DNA of 64,000 nt from Gordionus sp. m RMFG-2023 (Eukaryota; Nematomorpha; Gordioida; Chordodea; Parachordodidae), in NCBI RefSeq assembly GCF_954871325.1, contig NC_088775.1:48771561-48835560 (forward strand). The letters run 5' to 3'. The notes under the pieces were generated by a model, which saw only the letters and a list, made by a program, of their open reading frames with translations, was not told the origin of the DNA and searched no databases. Shown here in pieces: positions 11,140 through 21,237 of the stretch (positions are counted from its first letter, which is position 1; the number at the start of each line of letters is the position of its first letter). Position numbers and translations under genes: made by a program.

Positions 11140-11957
11140 AAATTGAGTAGAGAAAATTTTGATATTATTTTTGGCGTCTATGAAATGAACAAGATTCTGA
11201 TTCATATATTCAAGAACTATAAACTTGGTTGAATATATTTTATTAATATTCATTAAGTATATGTGGGAAAAAATTTTTATAATAAAGAAATAAATTGAAT
11301 TTCTTTTATCGATAGACAATTTCTATAATTGAATGAAAGCCCCATTTATTGTTATTTTCACTTACAGGATGAATAATCCTTTTAATTATATCAAATAGTT
11401 CAAGAAAACCCATTAAAAACTTATTAATATTTAATTTTATACAAAGACGCCCCCTTTCGGGAAAATATTTATACACTTTTCTAAACATTTTTATCGATTT
11501 TGAGAATGAAGATGGCCGCGTCCCAGACCAATTTTTTTTTATAAATATAAAGGAAGAGTTTAATAATGTCTACTAAATTTTTTAAAAAAATTAAAGGTCG
11601 TATTATTTCCAAAAAATCGTTTTTAGTCCTTATATATTAAATAAAATGACCGGAAATTGGAAAAAAAAATAAAAAAATTTTTTTATCTAAAAGTAGAATC
11701 TTTGTATGTAATTTTGATATTAAATTTGTTATTTACAATTATGTAGTTTTTAAGATATGCTTAATTGAATGAAGGCAGATAATGGTAAAAATACGTCATT
11801 TTTGCCACTTTGAACCCTAATATCTTCAAAAATATAAATGTTAGGAGGCTAAAATTTTGGCTATTTCTTAGTTACATTGACCTTTCTTTGCTTAACAAAT
11901 TTTAAAAAAATCGAAGGGGGTCGGCCGAATCGTGGTTGATTTGTCATGGAATGACCC
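11140..11957 (-). repeat. Right long terminal inverted repeat
   Basis: This is the inverted partner of 8135-8950, with few differences along its length. The arm-borne frame lies at 11306-11488 on the minus strand and keeps almost the same peptide. The near-identity suggests either a fairly recent insertion or exchange between the arms. Confidence 0.8.
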
Positions 11958-11961
11958 AGCA

Positions 11962-12661
11962 TATTTATCAATCTAATTAGGTTACAATTTATTTAAAAAT
12001 ATATTTGTTATCAAGGCATCGATTTAATTATAATTTTATATTAAAATATAAGATTTTCATATTAAAATATTAGAATTTAATTTTGAAATATAAAAATAAA
12101 AGAATTTTTCTCATTATTAATTTGATTGGATCTCAATATATAAATAAATATAGTAATTTTGCTAAAGCATGGTTTGAAAAAATTACTAATTGCCAATTTA
12201 TATTACATTATGTACAATTATCCAAACAAGATGGGCATCGTCAATAAAATGTAAGGAGAAAATATAAATCTGTAAGAAAGCTCTGAGAGCAGCTGTTGAA
12301 GAAGTTGAATATTTATTCAAAAGAAATTATCAAATATATTAAATGAAGAAATATTTTGGAAACCTACCAATTAATGAAGATGAAATGTAGCAATATATTG
12401 TAATATACTATTTATACATTAATGATTAATATTGGGTGAAGGTTAACACTACCTAACACCCATAGCATCGACTACATAATATAATTATGGTTTTACTGTC
12501 ATGGTAGAATAAATAAATTTCACATGTGTTTGCAAATATTCAATTATTATATATACAAATATTAATTGTAAAAATTTATATTAGGTGCAAATATAATATA
12601 CCATAATATAATATTTAAATTTTAATCTTAATAATATTTACATTTATTTTAGGTGCCATTC
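11962..12661. other. Unassigned AT-rich DNA
   Basis: I found no transposase motif or terminal repeat. A weakly coding-looking piece at about 12170-12370 has stops in all frames. It could be an upstream part of the BED hAT that resumes at 13950. Confidence 0.3.
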
Positions 12662-12665
12662 TTAA

Positions 12666-13870
12666 CCCTTCAATACTCTGGTGAAAAAAATGAGGTTAGT
12701 GCTCTGATGGGGTTTAATAGACCCCAATTTCAAACGTATATATCTCCTTTTGTATTTAATATTTGGATATAAGATAGAATAAACCTTAAACTTGATAAAT
12801 TATTTATTTATTTTAATTTATTATGCTTAGATTAAAAATAATGAGGATAATTATAATTTGTGCCAAACTTTTCTAAAAAAGTTTGCTTTTATTCAATTTT
12901 AAATTGAAAAAATAATTTATCTATCATATCATAATTATAATTCATTATTTTGATATTTATTCTTCAATATAAAATAAGATTTAATACATTCAAACATAAA
13001 AAAAATATAGGACATTGAAATATGTTAATTTTGACTTATCACATAAAGTATTAATATGCTCCAAACATAATTTTTTTCCCCATATTTTACAAAAATATTT
13101 CGTTATCTCATCCTCACTGCTAGGACACATACTGCACCTTACTCGAGTGGATAAGATTTATATTTTGAACTTTGCCTAATATATTGCATATAGATTCCTT
13201 CAAACGTCAGGACAATCTGATAATTTTTGTTGTACTTCTAAATATGGCTTAATAAGTTCAATTGATATTTTATATATGAAATTACTTCTTGTAGTGGATA
13301 TTGTGTTTGCTATATGATGTGAATTAATTGATATTATGTTTAGAAGTGTGTAAGACCTGCTTAAAATTGTATAACTTTTTGTCATTCTACACCATATCTA
13401 ACCTACCTTTAGTCATTTTATGAAATGTTATAATTTCAGGCTTGCTTGCATCATTTGTATCAACATTTTTAGAAAGTTGATAGCATTATAGCATCTCTTT
13501 CTTTCTTTGGATATGATAATAATGTTAATTTTTCTTATCCCTCAAATATATGATATTACATTTTAAATAATTTTATTATATTTTCTTTCAGAACATGTTA
13601 AAATCATAATAAATGATAAAAATAATTTGAAAAATGAGATAATTATAAAAAAAATTACGCATTTACTCTGGTGGGGTCTCACAAACACCAATCAATCATA
13701 AAATGTTTATATCTTAAAAACTATTTAGCCAAAATATATGAAATTTGGAATATAGATTCTAAGATATATTTGATGAAGCTACTGAAGATTCCAGATCATA
13801 ATAATAAACCGTTTTATATAATATTCTAGCAAGCCTGGGGTATCATATACCCCACTAGAGTATTGAAGGG
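12666..13870 (-). mobile_element. piggyBac element 2, internally deleted
   Basis: The left terminus CCCTTCAATACTCTGGTG follows TTAA (12662-12665). The right terminus, inverted, is CCCTTCAATACTCTAGTG. The right flank reads AAAA, so the second TTAA has probably decayed. Only the C-terminal part of a transposase remains, on the minus strand. The termini differ from those of the other piggyBac elements here, so this is a separate family. Confidence 0.7.
13060..13390 (-). pseudogene. piggyBac transposase C-terminus
   Basis: About 13200-13385 reads as a segment ending FIYKISIELIKPYLEVQ, matching the ...L...LI.P.. helix before the tail. About 13060-13165 gives VRCSMCPSSEDE then KYFCKIWGKK-LCLEHI, the cysteine-rich zinc tail of piggyBac proteins. 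The DDE core is missing, so the piece cannot act as a transposase. Confidence 0.7.
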
Positions 13871-13949
13871 AAAATATCACAAGACTGAATACCAGTAATA
13901 TAATAAATAAAATTAAAGATAATTTAAATCAAAAAGTATAAAATCAGAT

Positions 13950-14725
13950 ATTTAGTTCAAATTTAATATTATTAGTGATGAAAATAACAAAAATATTTAC
14001 TATGTGCTATAAATGGTCCAAATTTATTAGCCTATAATCATAATCATGGTTCATCTCATTTAAGAAGACATAAATGTGATGATAAATCCATGAAAATTGA
14101 TATTTTTTTACACCTGAAAAACAGATATTTAAATGTAATCTAAAATATTTAAAAGAAAAATTAAGATATTAGACCCTTTGAAATGATATCTGGGAATGGA
14201 TTTCTTACACTCAGTCAGACTCTAGTCCATGTTGGGGCAAGGTATGGTAAAATAGATGAAATCATTAATTTCACATCCCACCATTGTATCACGCCACCTT
14301 GAAGAAAAATGTAATAAAATTTAAAAAAAATTGGTTGACACTGCCTCAGTAATCAAGAATCGCTTTATGGCTGCTTCCAATGATATATGGTGCGATGACC
14401 ATAAAAAGAACTCTTTTATAACAGTTAACATGCACTATATATCAAATGATTGAAGCTAGTGAAGAGAAATCTATTTACTGCTAAATTTAAAGAGGTTTCA
14501 AACACTGATATAGTAGTTAAGGATGAACTACTAAAGAATTTTCATAATTTAAATTTTGACACAAACGATTTTAAAAATATAATATTTGTTACAGATCAAG
14601 GTAAAAATATAATAAAAGCATTGGAATTACATGAAAGATTAAATTGTTGTTGTCATTTATTAACCACAGTTTTAAGAAATTCATTTAACATTGTTTGGAT
14701 AGTGGATAAGGGAACAAATTAAAAT
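13950..14725 (+). pseudogene. BED-type hAT transposase, N-terminal half, decayed
   Basis: About 14010-14080 reads GPNLLAYNHNHGSSHLRRHKC, the Leu-spaced end of a BED zinc finger. About 14340-14410 gives a stretch ending FMAASNDIWCDDHKKNS, equivalent to the ...T.D.WT... block that carries the first catalytic Asp. About 14450-14690 gives NIIFVTDQGKNIIKALE and CHLLTTVLRNSF, the V(T)D.G.N...AL and C..H.L.. blocks. A LINE interrupts it at 14727 and the protein resumes at about 16090. Confidence 0.7.
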
Positions 14726-14726
14726 T

Positions 14727-16075
14727 GTTGAAATGCAGTTTGGTTTTATATCGGGAAAAGGCACGACAGATGTAATTTTTATGGTGAGACAAATACAGGA
14801 GAAGTATCTTGCGAAGGAAAAGAAACTCTATTATGCTTGTTGATTTGGAAAAAGCATTTGAGAGGGTGCCACGTGAGGTTACTAGATGAGCCTTGAGAAA
14901 ATCAGGTGTGGAGGAATGGTTGGTTATCACAGTGATTGCAATGTATGTGGGAGCACAATCAGCAGTACAGACAGATTATGATGATAGTGAAAGCTTTGAG
15001 GTGAAGGTAGGATTTCATCAAGGATCCGGCTGAGTTCATTATTATTTATCTTAGTAATGGATGTGGTGGCTAGAGAAATGCGTGAAGGACTTCTCTGGGA
15101 GCTATTATATGCAGATGACCTTGTATTAATGGCAAACAGTGAGGAAGAATTGAGGGATAAAATTAGTAAATAGAAGATGACTATGGAAGCAAAGGGCCTG
15201 AAAATGAATGCATCAAAGACAAAGGTGATGATTGCTAGGGAAAATCTAAAGATGGAGGAATCCGGTAAGTGGCCTTGTGGTGTGAGTTACTATAAATTCA
15301 ATCCAATGCACCAGATGCCAGAAATGGGTATATAATAGAAGTAGCGGGAGAAAAGGAAGTTTGATGTTAGAAAGAATAACCTTTATTTGTAGAACATGCA
15401 TGAAAGGGACACATAATAATGATAACCTAGAAAATGGTAATCTGGATAAGCAATGTTAACCCTATAAAAGTGGATAAGTTTTGTTATTTGGGTGATATGC
15501 TAAATGCAGATGGTTTAGTAGATTCTGCCATTGTTGCAAGGGTCAGACAAGCTTGGAAGAAGTTCAGAGAAATGTCGTCTATTCTTACAAATAAAAAAAG
15601 TCTCTCTGAAGTTAAAGGGGAAAGTTTACGTAAGCTGTGTGAGGGTTTATGGCGGCGAAACATGGGCAATGAAAGCGACTCACAAATCCAAATTAGAAAG
15701 AACAGAGATGAAAATGATTAGATGGATGTGTAAGGGTATCTCTGAGAGTGAGAAAAACTAGCAAGGACAAGCAAGATTGGGTATAGAAATGATTGGAGTG
15801 GTAATGCGACGAAATAGACTAAGATGGTTTGGACATGTGGAACGTATGACTAAAGATAATTGGGTAAAGAAATGCACCTTGATGTAAGAAGGAGGATAAA
15901 GAGCTAGAGGAAGGCCCAAGATGACGTGGACAAATGTGATAGAGGCGGATATGAATGAATCTTACAAATATTGATGCTCAGGACCGTCAAAAATGGAAAA
16001 GAAAAATTAGCGGGAAAACTGGCCTACCCGGGTAAACCTGGAAATCCATAAAACGGAGAAGAATGCCCCATTAGT
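14727..16075 (+). pseudogene. LINE reverse transcriptase, 5'-truncated and decayed
   Basis: The RT palm is clear. FGFISGKGTTDVIFMVRQIQ opens it and VDLEKAFERVPREV is motif A with the Asp. F-HQGSGLSSLLFILVMDVV is motif B and LLYADDLVLMA (about 15100-15130) is the YADD catalytic box. A degenerate Cys knuckle (KWPCGV) follows at about 15270. The C-terminal region has VDKFCYLGDMLNADG and RLRWFGHVERM at about 15815-15850. The piece starts inside the RT, so endonuclease and ORF1 are absent. Stops and frame changes are present. The style resembles RTE-related LINEs; clade not certain. It sits inside the BED hAT. Confidence 0.8.
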
Positions 16076-16110
16076 AAAATAACAATTTACTAAAATATTA
16101 GTGGGGCATT
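16062..16110. repeat. Short hairpin AATGCCCCA...TGGGGCATT
   Basis: AATGCCCCA and its inverse are separated by about 30 bases, right at the 3' end of the LINE. It may be a LINE 3' structure or a target-site coincidence. The other LINE 3' fragment (23440) does not show it clearly. Confidence 0.35.
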
Positions 16111-16440
16111 TAAAAACCCTTTATCAAGATGTAGAAGTCTGCTGGAACTCTAAATATAATTACTCAATAGTGTTTATTCACAAAATGAAGAAATTATAAA
16201 AGTTCTTAAGAGCATGGGGGATCGGAAAACTATTATACTGACTATCCGATTCTTGAGGTTCTTGCCAACAATATTCTTGGAAATTTCCACAGAGTTATTG
16301 TTAAGTTACAGTCGAACTCTTGCACTCTTTTTATAGTGTTAATTTGGTACTATGAACTTCTTGAAGTTTGTAATACCTATGAAAGCGATAAAAGAGAGAT
16401 AAAATTGATTTTAAAATTAAGCATTTTTTAATTGAAAAAT
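16085..16440 (+). pseudogene. BED-type hAT transposase, continuation after the LINE
   Basis: Two overlapping frames carry hAT central-region blocks: QNEEIIKVLKSMGDR, then NFHRVIVKLQSNSCTLFIVL and IWYYELLEVCNTYESDKREI. These follow the block at 14690 in family order, so 14727-16075 interrupted one gene. Frame changes are present and the dimerisation region was not found. Confidence 0.55.
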
Positions 16441-16444
16441 TTGT

Positions 16445-17190
16445 TTATAACTATCATTTTATCTCTCTTTTTCTCTGTCCCAAATTCAGGCAATTACGTA
16501 TGTTGTCAGGGTAAGATAGCAAGATGACATAAAACTATATAAAAGACTTTATTAAATTACAAGGGGCTCAGGAAGTTAATGAATTACCATCGATCAGACG
16601 AATTACGACTGTTGTTAAACAAACTCAATCGTTTTACGACAAATAGAACGATGGTAATTCATGATGAATAATAATTATTAAAATGTAAAAATAGATAAAA
16701 CATTAAGGTGGATTATTTGTTAGTGGTGGGCGGCTCATCAAACCAATTTTGGCAAAATGGATATTGGCAATTCCGGCATTAAGCGCTAGCTGTGAACGGA
16801 GGGAAAATTCTTGAAGAAATAAGAAGTAATCTTTAACCTGAAAAGGTAGATATGCTTCTCTTTTTTCATGATAATTTGTAAATTTTTTTTTATCTTTCTT
16901 GAGTATAGGATTTCATCATTAATGTTGGTTTTTTGCTTAATTGTCAAATATTTATTGCATTTGTTATATTTTACCTTGAGTCCTGAAAGTTTTAATTTTT
17001 CATTATTTTTTTTTACAATATGATTTAATATAATTATTTTATTTTGTTAAATTTATATTATAAAATAAAATATTTTATATTGTGAAAATAGATTATATTC
17101 TCAAAATACTATTTACATACATGCATTTTTTTAAATAGCGATTTATTTTTATTTTATAAATAGTATATAAATATATTAAATTCTCAAAAT
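16445..17190. other. AT-rich DNA with a motif shared with 25430
   Basis: About 45 bases at 16455-16503, including CCCAAATTCAGGCA, recur inverted at about 25440-25505. That may mark ends of one element family. A second inverted pair, AATTACCATCG near 16582 and CGATGGTAATTC near 16650, could form a hairpin. No coding sequence was recognised. Confidence 0.4.
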
Positions 17191-17580
17191 ATTATTTACT
17201 ACTATTTTTATAAATATTAGTTTTATTTTTATTAATGAAATATATAATATAGTATATTCTCAAAATATTATTTACTTCCATTTTAAATATAATATAATAT
17301 ATTCTCAAAATATTCGCCTTACCATGCATTTTTTAAATACAAATTAAAATTATCACTAATACAATATATTATATTTTCAAAATATTATTTACTACTATTT
17401 TTATAAATATTAGTTTTATTTTTATTAATGAAATATATAATATAGTATATTCTCAAAATATTATTTACTTCCATTTTAAATATAATATAGTATCCAAAAT
17501 ATTCGCCTTACCATGCATTTTTTAAATACTAATTAAAATTATTACTAATACAATATATTATATTTTCAAAATATTATTTA
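17190..17580. repeat. Two tandem copies of a roughly 190-bp AT-rich unit
   Basis: The first unit (about 17198-17388) and the second (about 17390-17580) share nearly all bases, including the rare GC-bearing word TTCGCCTTACCATGCA. Within each unit TCTCAAAATATTATTTAC recurs at about 80-base spacing. A fainter copy precedes them from about 17100. Confidence 0.7.
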
Positions 17581-17715
17581 CACAAATTTTTTACAATATC
17601 AATTTGATACTAAATTTCTGTTTAGAATAAAAATGATAAAATGTGTAATATGCTTATTAAATGATAATACTCACTGAAAAATATGATAAAATACCGAATA
17701 GGTAATTTTTTGAAT

Positions 17716-17843
17716 AAACCAGGTCGAATATAATTTTAAAAAATTGCGGGCTGGGCCTAAAATTATTAACCCGAGCCGGGTCGTAAAATTTTTTAAAAAA
17801 ATCCGGGCTGGGTCGTGCAAATGATACCTCTTGCAAGGCTCTG
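17716..17843 (-). mobile_element. CAGAG-family fragment
   Basis: The right end reads TTGCAAGGCTCTG, preceded by GGGCTGGGTCGTGCAAATG and other GGGC blocks with T/A runs. No matching left end is visible. Confidence 0.45.
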
Positions 17844-17857
17844 ATATATTTATTTTT

Positions 17858-18003
17858 TAAAAAAGGAGTGATAATGTAATAAAAAGAAAAATTATGTGAT
17901 GAAATAAAAAGTAAGCAAATCCCAAATATAAAAGTTAGAATTAAAAATAAAAGTTAGATATTAAACATGTGCTAAAGATGGATTGAAAGCCAAGAATGGG
18001 TCT
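17858..18003 (+). repeat. Dispersed repeat R, tail fragment
   Basis: It matches about 48110-48200 (for example AAGTAAGCAAATCCC against AAGTAAAAAATATGAAAATCCC, then AAGTTAG and AAGAATGGGT). It ends where the hAT at 18004 starts, and R head sequence resumes just beyond that hAT at 20795. Confidence 0.5.
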
Positions 18004-20790
18004 AACACTACCGTTTAAGAAAATCACAAAAATTAATTTCATATTTTATACCTTTTTATTCTAATAATTGGTCAACATCACTATTGTAATTCCAATCAGG
18101 ATTTTGATGAATTTTTATTTTCTACTATTTTAAAATCATAATTATATTGACGTCATTATAGATTCAATCAATCTATATTGACGTCATTATAGATTCAATC
18201 AATCAAAAATCTACAATTCTAAAAGTTACCATAATTTTACATATTTTTAAAATGGATGAATCTACATTTAATAATTCTATAAATAATTTTAATATCCTAA
18301 CTCTGGAAAATAAAAAATCCATAGTCTGGAAATTTTTTGGATACTCTTAAAAAGAGATAACAAAATAATTTTCATAAATTCTGACAAATTTTACTGCAAA
18401 TGTTGCTTAGAAAAGGCTACTGGAGACGATGATGATTCAAATAAGAGATTTTCACAGTATATTTTTTTAAATATTATTTTCTCATATATAGCCAAAATCT
18501 TTACTAAATTAAAATATATTTTTTGTAAAATATAATTAAAATTCAAAACTTTTCAATAAACATTAGCACAGGAAATTTGTTAAAACACTTGATTTCTGAA
18601 CATAATATTAAAGTAGATACTTCATCAAAATCGCAAAATTTAAAAAAATATTTTATATCCAAACCAAAATTCCAGACAAATTGTAAAACCTCAAAATGGC
18701 TTCTAGCAAGAAATTATGTGTTATTATGTTGTGCTTACTTATTTACCTTTTCAATCAATTGATTTTATAGATATTTATTTATTATAATAATAATAGATCT
18801 ACCATGTCATTTTTGTTCTATTGAAATAGCATTGGCTACTGAGGAAGATTTATATGAGTTGAATTTTATACCCATGCTAACAATATTATTACAGATATAT
18901 ATATGATTTAAATAATATTGGATAATTGCATATTAATTTGTTTTGATCATCTCTGTTTTTGAGCTTTGCAACCTAGAATAAATTTTTAACAAATTTATTT
19001 CTTCTTGAAAAATTCTCCCTAATTTGTTGTCTAATATAAATTAAAGACATAATGATTTTCTGTTATAAATTTCAAAATACTTATTTTAGAAATATCAGGT
19101 TATCAATTCTAATTCTGATTTGTTAGACAGGACAACACTAAGCCGTATTGCTCTTAATGATGTTTACCTATCAATGAAAGCACATGTACAAGAACAAATT
19201 AACTCAGGGCCAAAATGCTCAATTACATTTGATATGTGGACAGATCAATACAGAAGAAGAAACTATATTACATTTACACTTCATTTAATAAATGATAATT
19301 TTGAAATGATTTACTTTACTTTAGCAACAATGATAATTTTGAAATGATTTACTTTACTTTAGCAACTATCCAAAAACAAACAGCTGAGACTATTCTAACT
19401 AAGATTGATAAAATAGAAGAGGAATTTAATTTAATAAAATAAATACAAATTGTCACAAATGCTGGGCCTAATGTTAGAAAAGGTGTTCGATTAGGTGAAC
19501 ACCACTTATGTTTGGGTCATGGTTTACAATATCTGGTTACAGTAGATGGCATTAAAAAGGTACCCTTTGTTGGAAATCTCATCAATAGAATTAGAGAAAT
19601 TATTACTGCTCTAAGATATAAAACTGGTTGAATTTGAATTCGAAGATCAAAGAAAATGCTTAAGTACAATAGATTTAACATCAGACATGTTATATCTTGA
19701 CAGCACTGATCCATACCCGGATATCCGTCTTCAAATTGGCAATTTCAATGATAATAATAACAATAATTCCACGCATATGAAAACCTTAAAATTAAATGTC
19801 CCAACATGTTGGCATAGTATATTAATTATGCTAGAAAGCATATCTGGATTAAATAAGAATTTAATTAATAATGTTTTGAAAAGAATTGGGAAGCACTTTT
19901 TCAAATTATCAAACTATGAATCTGATCTGGTAGAAGTTTCTTTCAAAATTTAAAGAAACTGTCGATTTTCTTTCAGTACAAAAGGGGCCTATTTTAAACT
20001 TGGCGTTACTTTTTAGAAGTGAAATTAAAACACATTTAATAGTAAATGATAGTGATAGTTCTGAAATCCTTTCAATTAAAGAAAATATCCTAAAAAAAAC
20101 TTGCGCTACGATTTCCGGCTTGTAATCTGCAAGTAATAATATATAAGGATATTCTTTTATTTTTTATTTAAAACTATCTAGATATTGTGGCTTCTCTTTT
20201 AAATCCAAGATTAAATTGCTCAGCTTCAAAATTTATAATAAAACATCTTAAACTTATAGAGAATGATGATAATCAGGTAGTAAATATAGCTAATGAGGAT
20301 TAAGGGGAATTATTAAATTCAAGTTATTAAATTAGCAAATAAACATTCAATAAATATAAATTGTGATTACAAGTTAGGTGACTTAGAACAAGAATGCCAG
20401 AGTTTTATTGGAGAGAAAAGAAGAGTGAACTTCCCAATCTTTACAAGCTCGCCAAAAAAATTGCATTTCGCCGACCAACACACCTAGTGAAAGAATTTTC
20501 TCTACCACTGGATTGATGTTAAATTCAGGGAGATCATCATTATGTCCCGAAAATTTAAATAAAATGATTTTTATACATGATAATTATATATTTTTATACA
20601 TGATAATTATATAAATACGAAATCGGAATTTATAATGAGTTTTCTATTAAATAAATATTAAAAATTATGCCGAGATATCTGTAAGTAGTGTTATCTGTTT
20701 TTAAAAAAAAATTATTAAGCAATTAAAAAAAATTATAACTGCGCCAATTTACGCCGATATTGTTGACGGCAGCTAAAAATCGGTGTGCCA
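18004..20790 (+). mobile_element. BED-type hAT, long and decayed
   Basis: It lies between R tail and R head sequence. The right end, inverted, reads TAGACCTGGCACACCG, close to TAGATCTGTGCGCCGG at 63350. The region about 18055-18170 matches 63463-63570, which gives the 5' part of the same family. A 32-bp tandem duplication around GACGTCATTATAG lies at about 18150-18210. The left tip has diverged and the exact left border is uncertain. Confidence 0.65.
18370..20590 (+). pseudogene. BED-type hAT transposase, near full length but broken
   Basis: The BED finger runs from FYCKCCLEKATGDDD (about 18390) to LLKHLISEHNI (about 18580). The catalytic region shows QINSGPKCSITFDMWTDQ (about 19195-19245, first Asp), IVTNAGPN (about 19447), LCLGHGLQ (about 19510) and LNVPTCWHSILIMLESI (about 19795-19850). 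The C-terminus shows SERIFSTTGLMLNSG then LCPENLNKMIFIHDN (about 20490-20580). A 38-bp tandem duplication at about 19290-19365 shifts the frame and further stops follow. Catalytic-core blocks survive, so decay may not be very old. Confidence 0.8.
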
Positions 20791-20794
20791 GGTC

Positions 20795-21233
20795 TACATA
20801 TATGTAAAGGTAAATTAATAAAAATATTTTTGTTTTTATATGTATCAATGTGGATTTGTATATGTAAAGGATAATAATGGAGGGAGCCATTAGGTAATTT
20901 AGAATACTTTTTATTTTTCAAATTTTGGAGGTTTGATATTATTTTAGATCCAAAGTAGGGAGGAAAGTAGTTCATTGTATGCAAATATTGGGATCCTAAA
21001 TTAGTGTACATATCTGAAATTTATGATTGATAAGTGAGAAGTTTTTCTGGGATAATGTTAAAGGAAAAAAATATATTAGGATATAATTTTAAAAAAAACA
21101 CACATTTGACTGATTTAATTATTGTAAATATTCTGTCCAATCAACTACAATGATGGCGGATTAATGATACCAAGCCTTAGAAAGATCATGATTGACCAAT
21201 GATGCTAAGCTATGACCCACTAACCTTTAAGAT
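20795..21233 (+). repeat. Dispersed repeat R, head part
   Basis: It matches 50050-50500 closely from ATATGTAAAGGTAAATTAAT onwards, including GGATTAATGG-type words and TTTTAGATCCAA. It is interrupted by piggyBac 3 and resumes at 22560. Confidence 0.65.
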
Positions 21234-21237
21234 TTAA

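Larger units (their letters stand above)
8135..11957. mobile_element. Long-TIR DNA transposon of unassigned superfamily
   Basis: Two arms of about 820 bp at 8135-8950 and 11140-11957 are inverted copies of each other. The tips read GGGTCTTTCCACGTCAAAT and, inverted, GGGTCATTCCATGACAAAT. AGCA sits directly outside both tips (8131-8134 and 11958-11961), a 4-bp target duplication. The interior holds one decayed minus-strand gene. Related tips of the GGGCCATTCC type recur at 30166, 44853, 53764 and 63573. Polintons were considered and rejected: there is no polymerase, integrase or capsid gene and the element is only 3.8 kb. Sola (4-bp duplications) or an unnamed superfamily are possible. Confidence 0.8.

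Noticed and set aside
8135-11957. Polinton, because of the long inverted arms
   Set aside because: At 3.8 kb it is far too short, it has a 4-bp rather than 6-bp duplication, and no polymerase, integrase, ATPase or capsid gene is visible.
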